Positions 8,034 to 15,720 of a stretch of 64,000 bases of DNA are shown piece by piece (within the stretch, counting starts at the first letter, position 1; every line of letters starts with the position of its first letter). The translations under genes and the position numbers were made by a program. The DNA comes from Paraburkholderia sp. Ac-20340. GTDB taxonomy: Bacteria > Pseudomonadota > Gammaproteobacteria > Burkholderiales > Burkholderiaceae. The stretch lies in contig NZ_JAAGPR010000006.1 in NCBI RefSeq assembly GCF_017104965.1, positions 1 to 64,000 on the forward strand, given 5' to 3'. The notes beneath the pieces were generated by a model that had not been told where the DNA came from, did not search any database, and worked only from the letters and a program-made list of their open reading frames with translations.

Positions 8034-9239
8034 ATGTCGAAGCGAATTCTGATTGTCGGAGCCGGTTTTGCCGGTATGTGGAGCGCGCTGAGCGCAGCGC
8101 GCCTGATCGACGAAGCTGGCCGTACCGATGTCGAAATCGCGCTGATCGCGCCGGACCCGCATCTGCATGTGCGTCCGCGTCTGTATGAAGAAGGCCCGGC
8201 GAATATGAAGGCGCCGCTCACGGAAATCTTCGACGCAGTGGGTGTGAAATTCATTCAGGGCACGGTCGGGCAGATTCATACGGACCGTAGCGAAGTGGAC
8301 GGACACGATATGCAAGGCCGTGCGTTCACGATGCACTACGATCGCCTCATTCTCGCGACGGGCAGCAAGCTGTTCCGCCCCGAGATTGCCGGGCTGGCCG
8401 ACCACGCATTCAGCGTCGACCAGATCGACGAAGCCGCCGAGCTCGAGACGCATATCCGCAATCTGGCGCAACGCCCCGATACGCCCGCGCGCAATACTGT
8501 CGTGGTGGCGGGCGGCGGCTTCACGGGCATTGAAACGGCGGCGGAAATGCCGGCGCGTCTGCGCGCCGCGTTGGGCGAAAACACGCCCGTGCGCGTGGTC
8601 GTGGTGGAGCGCAATGACGCGATCGGTCCCGATCTCGGTCCGGGCCCGCGTCCCGTGATCGAAACGGCATTGAGCGATCTGGGCGTGACCTGGCATCTCG
8701 GCCACGGCGTCACGGCGATCGACGCGCAAGGCGTGACAACCGCCGATGGCACGCGTATCGAATCGAATACCGTGATCTGGACCGCAGGCGTGCGTGCGAG
8801 CGCGCTGACCGCGCAGATTCCGGCGCAGCGCGATGCGGCAGGCCGCCTCTTCGTGAACGCCAATCTGGCCGTTGAAGGCGTGCCCGGCGTGTACGCAACC
8901 GGCGATGTCGCCAGCGCGGCCACCGACGACGAAGGCAACCGCACGCTGATGTCGTGCCAGCATGCGATGAATCTGGGCCGCTCGGCGGGGCACAACGCCG
9001 CCGCCGATCTGCTGGGTCTCGAAACGATCGCGTACAGCCAGCCCAAATATGTGACCTGCCTCGATCTGGGCCCGTGGGGCGCGGTCTATACGGAAGGCTG
9101 GGAGCGTGAAGTGAAGATGAGCGGCATGGAAGCCAAGCAACTCAAGACGCGCATCAACACCGAATGGATCTACCCGCCGCGTGCGGATCGCGCCGAGGTG
9201 TTTGCTTCGGCGGACCCGCGCCGGATCGTGGTGGCGTAA
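8034..9239 (+). CDS. FAD-dependent pyridine nucleotide-disulfide family oxidoreductase (NDH-2-like)
   Basis: 401 residues. CAGGAG seven bases before the ATG at 8034 sets the start. Two Rossmann motifs are visible: GAGFAGMWSA at residues 9-18 for FAD and VVAGGGFTGIETAAE for NAD(P)H. A closing GVYATGDVASA lines the flavin site. The arrangement and the absence of a redox-active CxxxxC pair match type II NADH dehydrogenases and related quinone reductases. It probably passes electrons from NADH to a membrane or diffusible quinone-like acceptor. A terminator separates it from the convergent Rrf2 gene, and both promoters carry the same dyad. Confidence 0.85.
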   Translation: MSKRILIVGAGFAGMWSALSAARLIDEAGRTDVEIALIAPDPHLHVRPRLYEEGPANMKAPLTEIFDAVGVKFIQGTVGQIHTDRSEVDGHDMQGRAFTMHYDRLILATGSKLFRPEIAGLADHAFSVDQIDEAAELETHIRNLAQRPDTPARNTVVVAGGGFTGIETAAEMPARLRAALGENTPVRVVVVERNDAIGPDLGPGPRPVIETALSDLGVTWHLGHGVTAIDAQGVTTADGTRIESNTVIWTAGVRASALTAQIPAQRDAAGRLFVNANLAVEGVPGVYATGDVASAATDDEGNRTLMSCQHAMNLGRSAGHNAAADLLGLETIAYSQPKYVTCLDLGPWGAVYTEGWEREVKMSGMEAKQLKTRINTEWIYPPRADRAEVFASADPRRIVVA

Positions 9240-9259
9240 TCCCGCTCAAGTCGGAATGC

Positions 9260-9291
9260 AAAAGGAGGCTCTGAAAAGAGCCTCCTTTTTT
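9260..9291. terminator. bidirectional intrinsic terminator
   Basis: AAAAGGAGGCTCT, GAAA tetraloop, AGAGCCTCCTTTT plus two more T. It lies between the convergent flavoprotein and Rrf2 genes. Confidence 0.92.
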
Positions 9292-9304
9292 GCGTCTGCG
9301 GTTT

Positions 9305-9826
9305 TTAAGCGCGATCGCTACGCCGGCTTGCAGCGCGTTCGCCAAACCATTGAACGACGTGTTTGCCGTGGCTGGCCGGCGCTTTGGCATTGGCGCGTGT
9401 AGCGAGATCGGCGAGTGTGTGCTTTTTCAGTTCTTCGCGCATGCTGCGCTCGGCGCCTTGCATGACCGCGTGAATCGAGCAGGTGCCGCGCGTGGCCCAT
9501 GCCGGCGCAGTATCGTCGAACAGCGCGCACTGCGAGCGGATTTCGCGGCAATCGAACAAGGCTTTTTCGCCGTCGATGGCTTCGACGACGTCGTGCACCG
9601 TGATCGCATGCGGCGCACGCGCGAGCGTGAAGCCGCCACGAATGCCTTCGGTGGCGGAAACGAGTCCGGCCTTGGCAAGACGCGTGAATAGCTTGGCGGC
9701 GTAATCGACGGAAACGCCCTGCATTTCGGCCAGATCGCGCACGCTTGCTTCGCGCACGCCTTCGGGATCGGCAAGATAGAGCAGACAGTGCAAACCGTAC
9801 TCGACGCCGGTGCTGATGTAAGACAT
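9305..9826 (-). CDS. Rrf2 family transcriptional regulator with three cysteines
   Basis: 173 residues. The N-terminus MSYISTGVEYGLHCLLYLA and the helix-turn-helix SVDYAAKLFTRLAKAGLV with wing GIRGGFTLAR are characteristic of Rrf2 proteins. Three cysteines in the C-terminal part (C-x6-C-x15-C in DCREIRSQC...GTC) could bind an iron-sulfur cluster as in IscR/NsrR, though the spacing differs from either. It probably senses redox state or NO and controls the adjacent flavoprotein gene and itself, since a shared dyad lies before both. The start codon is only five bases from that dyad. Confidence 0.9.
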   Translation of the reverse strand: MSYISTGVEYGLHCLLYLADPEGVREASVRDLAEMQGVSVDYAAKLFTRLAKAGLVSATEGIRGGFTLARAPHAITVHDVVEAIDGEKALFDCREIRSQCALFDDTAPAWATRGTCSIHAVMQGAERSMREELKKHTLADLATRANAKAPASHGKHVVQWFGERAASRRSDRA

Positions 9827-9830
9827 GGCT

Positions 9831-9859
9831 ATACCACGACTGATTGAATCGGAGTTATA
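9831..9859. promoter_or_regulatory. second copy of the Rrf2-type operator
   Basis: ACCACGACTGATTGAATCGGAGTTAT aligns to ACTACGACTCATAGAATCGTAGTTAT at 7925-7951 with only a handful of differences. Its position directly before the Rrf2 start codon fits negative autoregulation. Confidence 0.6.
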
Positions 9860-9915
9860 AGGGTAACACGGCTGGGCGTTGCTTGCTGCTGCACGAACAC
9901 GCTATAAAAAAGGAC

Positions 9916-10521
9916 TCAATGCGCGGTATTGCCCGGCAGGAGACCGAGCAGGGTGAGCGCGGGCGCAACCGCGCCGGTGAGCCATTCGCGTTCGGGGTGA
10001 ATGCGCGCGAGCACGCGCAGGCCCATCAGCACGGCCAGCAGATGTTGAGCCGCTTCCGGCGCGCTGACCGTTCTGGCGATTTCGCCGCTGCGTTGGCCGG
10101 CTTCCACGCAACGTAAAAAGAAGTCGCGAATCTGCGTGATTTCGGCGGCAATGGCGTCGCGCAGTTCGTCGTCGTCGGGCGCGGCTTCCAGACCCGAATT
10201 CACCATCAGGCAGCCGCGTTTGCCCGGATCGTCGAGCGAGCGCTGCACCGTTTCCGCAAAAAATCCGGCGATGGCGGTGCCCGGCGTGGCGGCTGCTTCG
10301 TGACGCACGAGCCGGTCGCGCAGCGAGTTCTCCAGATAGTGATCGAGCACGCGCAGGAACAAGGCGCGTTTATCGCCGAATGCGTTGTAGAGGCTAGGCT
10401 GCGTGAGCCCGGTGGCTTTCACGAGATCGCGTGTGGAGGTGCCTTCGTAGCCGCGCGCCCAGAAGGCGCCGCAAGCGGCGTCGAGTACGCTGGTTTCGTC
10501 GAATTCGCGGGGGCGGCCCAT
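9916..10521 (-). CDS. TetR/AcrR family regulator
   Basis: 201 residues. The first 50 hold the TetR DNA-binding domain: GRPREFDETSVLDAACGAFWARGYEGTSTRDLV, then the recognition helix TGLTQPSLYNAFGDKRALF. The C-terminal ligand domain (RGCLMVNSGLEAAPDDDELRD) resembles the branch acting near oxidoreductases and exporters. GGAG precedes the ATG. An operator-like sequence upstream matches two copies in the SDR/MFS intergenic region 3 kb away, which makes that pair the best candidate target. The ligand is unknown. Confidence 0.9.
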   Translation of the reverse strand: MGRPREFDETSVLDAACGAFWARGYEGTSTRDLVKATGLTQPSLYNAFGDKRALFLRVLDHYLENSLRDRLVRHEAAATPGTAIAGFFAETVQRSLDDPGKRGCLMVNSGLEAAPDDDELRDAIAAEITQIRDFFLRCVEAGQRSGEIARTVSAPEAAQHLLAVLMGLRVLARIHPEREWLTGAVAPALTLLGLLPGNTAH

Positions 10522-10565
10522 TTCGGCTCCATCGTTTGGTGGCTATCTGGCGGATGGCGCTATTT

Positions 10566-10585
10566 TAGATCAATCGATATGAAAT
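10566..10585. promoter_or_regulatory. operator-like repeat upstream of the TetR gene
   Basis: TAGATCAATCGATATGAAA, read on the other strand, is TTTCATATCGATTGATCTA. It shares TATCGATTGAT with the site at 6481. About 45 bp before the TetR start codon. Confidence 0.55.
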
Positions 10586-10613
10586 GTCTTACTGGCGGAC
10601 GTTCAAGGCCGCT

Positions 10614-12758
10614 TTAAACGCTCCCCATTTCCGGGTCGCTGATGCTGTCCTTTCCAGTTTCCAGTCGTCCCGCGAAACGGCGCGCCAGGCCATCGTGGGC
10701 GCTGAGCGTGAAGTCGTACCAGCCGCCAGAAGCGGCAAGCCGCCAGCTTTGTTCGACGCGCTCATGTGCGGGGACGGTGGCCGTGTATGTCGCGATGCTG
10801 GTATAGGCGTTGGGTTTGACGCTGCACGTGGCGGGCTCGCTTCCGCTGTTTTCTATCGTCAGTGTGAGGGTATTGTTCGCTGCGTCGTAGCGCAAACGCG
10901 CTTCGGCGTTCGCTCCGCGTGATGGGTTATTCACGTTGCCGATAAAGCCGCGATGAAATCCGTTCGGGCCAAGCACCCAGAGATCGAAGCGGCCATCGTC
11001 GGCGGATTCCGGTGTCCATTCGTCGGCCAGTTGCTTGCCGGCTTCAACGGTGTAGCGGCGCGGCATGCGCTCGAGATGCAGCTGGTCGTAGACGTGAAAG
11101 ACTGCGCCCGCGCTGCCTTCGTTGACGAAGACCAGGCGAACTTCGCGGCGGCGGCCGTCGACGCCCGCGTGCACATGCAATTGATAGGGCAGCGCACGGG
11201 ACGGTCGCGCGAGTCTCGCCTGACGCGGCATGGATTGATCCGCAACCGCAGGCGGCGGCACGGGCCTGAGCTTGCTCTGCTGAGCATTGAGTGCATCGGC
11301 AGCCGCTTTGTTCAAGGCCGGAAACGACGCATTGCGCTTTTCATTCGGTGTGCTGAAGTTAAACGCGGAAGTCAGATCGCCGAATACTGCGCGCCGCCAC
11401 GCGCTGATATTCGGTTCCGTCACGCCAAAGCGTCGTTCCAGAAAGCGCAATACGGAAGTGTGATCGAATGCCTGCGAGTTGACGAAGCCGCCCGTGCTCC
11501 ACGGCGAAATCACGAGCATCGGCACACGCGGGCCTGGGCCATAAGGCAGACCATCGGGCGTGAGCGGTTTTTCGTCGCCGGGCGGGTTGGGCACCGTGAA
11601 ATATTCGTGTTTCGTGCTGACCGTGGATTTGCCGGCATAAGCGCCGTCGGCGATAGGCGAGGGCGCAACGGGCGGCGGCACGTGATCGAAAAAGCAGTCG
11701 TTTTCGTCGTGGTTCACGAACAGTACAGTCTTGCTCCAGACCTCCGGCTGGGCTGTGAGCGCGTCCAGAACCTGCTGGATGTACCACGCGCCCTGATCCG
11801 GCGTGGAAACGTTCGGGTGTTCGCAATAGGCTTGTGGCGCAATGATCCAGCTAATCTGTGGCAGACGGTCTGCTGCGATATCGTCCTTCAACGCTTGAAG
11901 CAATCCGCCGTCGGGCATGGTATTGCCGATGCCTTTATAAAGCGGTGAAGCCGTTTCGATCTCGGGCGTCCACGGTACATTGGGCGAGCCGTTAATCGAC
12001 TCATTCACCTTGCGAAAACTCGCGAAGCCACAAAGCGGATTGTCATTGTAATTATCGGGCTGGTTTTCATAGACTTTCCAGCTCACGCCGGTTTTCTGCA
12101 GACGTTCGGGATACGTGGTCCATTTCAATCCTTTCGCCGACGATCCCAGCCAGTCCCAGCCATTGTTGTTCACCACCGCGTGGGGTTCGAACCCACCATG
12201 CCCCGGCCCATTCGTACCAGTCCAGAGAAAGATACGGTTGGAATTGGTGCCGCCGTGCAGCGAGCAGTGATACGCATCGCAGATCGTGAATGCATTGGCC
12301 AGTGCGAAATGAAACGGCAGATCGGCGGCTTCCAGGTAACCCATCGATACATCGCCTTTCGATTTCGGCCATTGCGTCATGCGCCCATGATCCCAGGCGC
12401 TGTGTGCGTCGAGCCATTCGTGCGCGCCGCCCGCGAGCAGCGCGTTGCCCTTGCTTTTGTCGAGATGAAAGGACAGCATGCTGCGCGAACCATCGCTTTG
12501 TTGCCAGATGCTCGCGCCTTGCGGCTGGGGAATCGTGATGCGATCGCCGAACCCGCGTACGCCCGGCAAGGTGCCGAAATACTGATCGAAGGAGCGATTC
12601 TCCTGCATAAGAATCACGACATGCTGGACATCCTGAATCGTGCCGGTGGCGTTGTTCGCGGGAATGGCGAGCGCGCGCCGGATGGCCGGTGGAAACAGGC
12701 CGAGCGCGGCGCCCGTGGCGGCTGCGCGCAGGAATTGACGGCGATCCTTCGAAGTCAT
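10614..12758 (-). CDS. phosphocholine-specific phospholipase C
   Basis: 714 residues, the usual length of Pseudomonas PlcH/PlcN and Burkholderia Plc enzymes. A twin-arginine signal (RRQFLRAAATGAALGLF, residues 6-22) directs folded export. ENRSFDQYFG at 53-62 is the metal/nucleophile motif of the AcpA/PlcC superfamily, and NHDENDCFFDHVPPP and HTSVLRFLERRFG belong to the same catalytic domain. The last ~200 residues contain the two beta-sandwich repeats found at the C-terminus of these enzymes. It cleaves phosphatidylcholine or sphingomyelin outside the cell. It lies 90 bp downstream of a LysR gene on the same strand, a possible regulator. Confidence 0.93.
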   Translation of the reverse strand: MTSKDRRQFLRAAATGAALGLFPPAIRRALAIPANNATGTIQDVQHVVILMQENRSFDQYFGTLPGVRGFGDRITIPQPQGASIWQQSDGSRSMLSFHLDKSKGNALLAGGAHEWLDAHSAWDHGRMTQWPKSKGDVSMGYLEAADLPFHFALANAFTICDAYHCSLHGGTNSNRIFLWTGTNGPGHGGFEPHAVVNNNGWDWLGSSAKGLKWTTYPERLQKTGVSWKVYENQPDNYNDNPLCGFASFRKVNESINGSPNVPWTPEIETASPLYKGIGNTMPDGGLLQALKDDIAADRLPQISWIIAPQAYCEHPNVSTPDQGAWYIQQVLDALTAQPEVWSKTVLFVNHDENDCFFDHVPPPVAPSPIADGAYAGKSTVSTKHEYFTVPNPPGDEKPLTPDGLPYGPGPRVPMLVISPWSTGGFVNSQAFDHTSVLRFLERRFGVTEPNISAWRRAVFGDLTSAFNFSTPNEKRNASFPALNKAAADALNAQQSKLRPVPPPAVADQSMPRQARLARPSRALPYQLHVHAGVDGRRREVRLVFVNEGSAGAVFHVYDQLHLERMPRRYTVEAGKQLADEWTPESADDGRFDLWVLGPNGFHRGFIGNVNNPSRGANAEARLRYDAANNTLTLTIENSGSEPATCSVKPNAYTSIATYTATVPAHERVEQSWRLAASGGWYDFTLSAHDGLARRFAGRLETGKDSISDPEMGSV

Positions 12759-12848
12759 GATGCCTGGTGGTTCCGGGTCGTGGTGAATCTATCGTACCCG
12801 GAACGCGCGCAGGCGGTTTTGCGCTAGTGCGCTGCGTTGACTTCGCTA

Positions 12849-13781
12849 TTAGATCGATTCGATTACATCGTTATGCGAAGTATTCGAATGATCGATGGCG
12901 AGATCGGCAGGTTCCGCGTCGAGCATGCCCATGAACGCCGCAATCAGGCGCGCGTTCGCGCGGCTTTTGAGGTGATAGAGATATTCGTGCATGACGGGAC
13001 CGTCCGGCTCGATCGGCACGCTGACGAGCGCCACGCCGCGCGGCACTTCGCCCGAGGACATCAGCGTGCAGCCCAGCCCGTGGCGAATCGCCTCGCAGAT
13101 GGCTTCGCGGCTGCCGATTTCGATGATCGCCGCCGGTTCGACACCGCGCCGTTTGAGCGCGGCTTCGGTGGCGTCGCGCGTGCGCGAGCCGGGCTCGCGC
13201 AGCAGCAGCGTTTCGTGTGCGAGCACGCCTAGGTCCGTACTGCGTCGCTGTGCGAGCGCGTGCGCGGGATTGACCACCAGCACGAGCGAATCGCTGGCGA
13301 TACGGTGGCGCGCGAGCGCCGGGTCATCGACACGATTGGACGACACCGCGACATCGACGCGATACTCCACCAGCGCATCGAGCACTTCCTTCGAATTGCC
13401 GACCTCGATGCCGATCTGCACGTTGGGATAACGGCGGCGAAACGCCGCGACGGCCGGGAGAATGTAGTAGGGGCCGGTCGTGCCCAGCCGGAAACTGCCC
13501 GTATCGAGTGCGCGGCCGTCGCGTAGCGCGCAGTCGATCGCCAGTTCGCTTTCCATCAGCTTGTCGATTAGCGGCATGAGCGCGGCGCCCGTCTGCGTGA
13601 GTTCTACGCGGCTGCCGCGCCGATGGAACAGCTCGACGCCATAGTGCTTTTCGAGTTGCTGGATGCGCGCGGTAACCGTGGGCTGGCTGATCGAGAGATG
13701 GCGCGCGGCGGCGGTGATGCTGCCATGCCGGACAGTTTCGTAGAAAGCGGCGACAAGCGGCGCGAGGAGCGGGGCGAGCAT
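12849..13781 (-). CDS. LysR family transcriptional regulator
   Basis: 310 residues from the ATG at 13781, the normal LysR length; the frame is open 53 codons further upstream but those residues do not look like protein. The N-terminal helix-turn-helix is clear: FYETVRHGSITAAARHLSISQPTVTARIQQLEKHYGVELFHRRG. The periplasmic-binding-like effector domain follows (GSFRLGTTGPYYILPAVAAFRRRYPNVQIGIEVG). Its stop is 90 bp before the phospholipase C start, so it may control that gene; equally it could act on a distant target. The effector is not predictable. Confidence 0.88.
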   Translation of the reverse strand: MLAPLLAPLVAAFYETVRHGSITAAARHLSISQPTVTARIQQLEKHYGVELFHRRGSRVELTQTGAALMPLIDKLMESELAIDCALRDGRALDTGSFRLGTTGPYYILPAVAAFRRRYPNVQIGIEVGNSKEVLDALVEYRVDVAVSSNRVDDPALARHRIASDSLVLVVNPAHALAQRRSTDLGVLAHETLLLREPGSRTRDATEAALKRRGVEPAAIIEIGSREAICEAIRHGLGCTLMSSGEVPRGVALVSVPIEPDGPVMHEYLYHLKSRANARLIAAFMGMLDAEPADLAIDHSNTSHNDVIESI

Positions 13782-13938
13782 AGGTTCCGAACGGCAAATG
13801 GAATCGACTCTACCGTGCATGCGCGACAGTTTCGTTAAGGCGCGGATTAACGCAGAAACAGCGGGCACCGGGTTTGCGCGATGAGTAGACGCTTTCTCGC
13901 ACGCCGCACGATTTGAAGCACTCGAAAGGAGGCTCGCC

Positions 13939-14208
13939 ATGAACGATCAGCGCAAGCGCACGGAACCCCCGCCGGCGCAAAACCATGAACTGGACGAAGA
14001 TGCGAAGGTGAAGCATCCGCGCCATGAAGGCGGCGAGCCAGTGGCGACGAAACATCCGCACGAGCCGCGCTCGGTTGGCGTCCAGGGCCACGAGGATCTG
14101 GAACGCGGTCTGGAAGACACCGACCGCTGGGGCGGCGATGCGTATCAGGAGCGCACGCAGAACGATGCTCAGGCGAATAAAAATACCCGTAACGCGAAGC
14201 GTCATTGA
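13939..14208 (+). CDS. small hydrophilic protein, unknown
   Basis: 89 residues, starting MNDQRKRTEPPPAQNHELDED. AAAGGAGG nine bases before the ATG is one of the strongest ribosome sites in the window. The composition is highly charged and His-rich (KHPRHEGGEP, TKHPHEP), without hydrophobic core or signal, so it is probably disordered in the cytoplasm. The look is that of stress-induced hydrophilin-like proteins, but no family is recognised. It is convergent with a second such protein at 14273. Confidence 0.75.
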   Translation: MNDQRKRTEPPPAQNHELDEDAKVKHPRHEGGEPVATKHPHEPRSVGVQGHEDLERGLEDTDRWGGDAYQERTQNDAQANKNTRNAKRH

Positions 14209-14230
14209 AACGATGCATGCATAAACCATT

Positions 14231-14255
14231 GCGCGCGCTTGAACGAAGCGCGCGC
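14231..14255. terminator. GC hairpin between convergent small genes
   Basis: GCGCGCGCTT, five-base loop, AAGCGCGCGC. There is no T-run, so it may act as a barrier rather than a true intrinsic terminator. Confidence 0.5.
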
Positions 14256-14272
14256 AGCACTGCTAGAGCGGA

Positions 14273-14479
14273 TCAATCGCTCTTTCCGCCGCCATCCAGC
14301 CCGGCGCCGCGCCGCCAGACGTCCTTGCCGCGCTCGGAAAGTTCGCCACTGCTGTGCGTGCTGTCGGGTTCGGTGCCGTGAACGGCCATATCGCCGCCCG
14401 GCGGCTCCTGGGCGCGCTGCTTCTCATGCTTGCGTTGTGCAACGCGGTCGTCCTGTGAGCGTCCTGCGTAGTCGGTCAT
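14273..14479 (-). CDS. small hydrophilic protein, unknown
   Basis: 68 residues, starting MTDYAGRSQDDRVAQRKHEKQ, ending GAGLDGGGKSD. AGGAG eight bases upstream supports translation. It is charged and Gly-rich with no hydrophobic segment, similar in character to the convergent 89-residue protein but not alike in sequence. The receiver-domain and DUF2795 genes further upstream on the same strand may share its transcript. Function unknown. Confidence 0.7.
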   Translation of the reverse strand: MTDYAGRSQDDRVAQRKHEKQRAQEPPGGDMAVHGTEPDSTHSSGELSERGKDVWRRGAGLDGGGKSD

Positions 14480-14562
14480 GGCTTTCTCCTGGATCTAACG
14501 GATCGACAAGATCACACCGCATAATGCGCATCGCGCGTACCCTGGGCGGCTTGGACGCACCA

Positions 14563-15105
14563 TCACGGCCCGGCAATGCGATGCAGCAGATCGAGCAGTT
14601 GCGCAACCGCAAAAGGCTTGCGCAAAAAGCCGTCGACATCGGCATCCGGCGGCGGCGTCACGATGGCGGACACGAGCACGAGCGGCACATCGGCAAGGCG
14701 GCTGCTGCGGCGCATTTCGCGCATCAGCGAGAGGCCGTCCATGCGCGGCATCATGCAATCGGAAATGACGACATCGGGCGGATCGGCCAGCGCGCTCTTT
14801 AGCGCCACCGAGCCGTCTTCGGCGGTTCTGACCCGATAGCCTTCCTGTCCGACCAGTTCCTTGAGTGCGTTGAGCGCATTGATATCGTCGTCGACGAGTA
14901 AAACAGTAGCCATACGTCGTTTGCCTGAGCGGCGCGCACCGGCCGCCTGGTGGTGGGCGACTTCGTGCATGCCTTTGTTCTTCGCGATCGGCTCCTGCCG
15001 TTGATTTTTCCCGCGCGGACGAGGGCTGGCCGGATCGGACTTGTGCCCGACCGACGTGCGCTTCACAGCAGCAACTTCCGTTCCCGTGGTTTTTATCTGC
15101 GTCAT
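14563..15105 (-). CDS. single-domain response regulator with basic N-terminal extension
   Basis: 180 residues from the ATG at 15105, preceded by GGGAGG. Residues 65-180 are a complete receiver domain: VDDD acidic pocket, phospho-acceptor Asp in VVISDCMMPRMDG, Ser/Ala switch in LVLVSAIV and Lys in FLRKPF. There is no output domain. Residues 1-64 are basic and low in complexity (KSDPASPRPRGKNQRQEP). A second ATG at 14913 would give a bare receiver, but it has only a weak AGG upstream. No histidine kinase is adjacent, so its partner is unknown. The DUF2795 gene sits 29 bp upstream on the same strand. Confidence 0.8.
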   Translation of the reverse strand: MTQIKTTGTEVAAVKRTSVGHKSDPASPRPRGKNQRQEPIAKNKGMHEVAHHQAAGARRSGKRRMATVLLVDDDINALNALKELVGQEGYRVRTAEDGSVALKSALADPPDVVISDCMMPRMDGLSLMREMRRSSRLADVPLVLVSAIVTPPPDADVDGFLRKPFAVAQLLDLLHRIAGP

Positions 15106-15134
15106 GAGGCCTCCCTGAATCTCGCTGGACGGCG

Positions 15135-15407
15135 TCAGCCCGGCACGTCGCGGCGCGGCTGGGCGCGCGCGTCGAGTCCCGCGACGATCGAAGCCGACAC
15201 TTCCGGGAAACTGCCGAACGCTTCGTCAGGCAGACGGCGCAGCGCATCCATCACGTCGATATCCGCGTGCTGCTGGCCGGCTGCTTCGATCAGCGTGGGC
15301 GGGTGCGCGGGATAAGACACGCCGTCGACGGCGCGCTGCACGCGTTCGACCAGCGCCTCGCGCGGATTGTCCGGCGGGGAGTCGGAGGCAGTGGTTGCGG
15401 TAGACAT
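15135..15407 (-). CDS. DUF2795 domain protein
   Basis: 90 residues. VERVQRAVDGVSYPAHPPTLIEAAGQQHADIDVMDALRRLPDEAFGSFPEVSASI, residues 20-74, matches the DUF2795 plan of short helices with a conserved YP and LRRLPD. CAGGAG eight bases before the ATG supports the start. DUF2795 proteins are small soluble proteins often found near stress or regulatory genes; no function is known. First gene of a minus-strand run with the receiver protein (29 bp gap). Confidence 0.85.
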   Translation of the reverse strand: MSTATTASDSPPDNPREALVERVQRAVDGVSYPAHPPTLIEAAGQQHADIDVMDALRRLPDEAFGSFPEVSASIVAGLDARAQPRRDVPG

Positions 15408-15720
15408 GAGCGTCTCCTGCGATTGATCTGCCCATTACTCAGCAGTTGCTGTTCCCGTCGATCGATATGGCCGCTCATGCGTTGGTGCGCAATGCATAAA
15501 ATCCGAATGCCGAAATAATTCATCGAGAATTAAATGTGCATGCAATCGAATTCATAAAACATCATGAAATTCAGACCGGAATAATTTACTGAATAAGCGC
15601 TCTGACAATCCTTAACGAAAGGAAAGGCATAAATTCATATGCCGACACCATATTTCTAAAGTTTCTGCCCTAAACTGATGCGAGCCCTATTTCGCCTGCA
15701 CGCGATGGCGCGCGCCATTC
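15408..15720. other. AT-rich intergenic region
   Basis: About 310 bp, clearly richer in A and T than its surroundings, between two divergent genes. It must hold both promoters. I see no open frame with a ribosome site, no strong dyad and no repeat. Confidence 0.6.

Noticed and set aside
14231..14255. Replication or attachment site at the GC hairpin
   Set aside because: A simple ten-pair stem between convergent genes is better explained as a transcription barrier.
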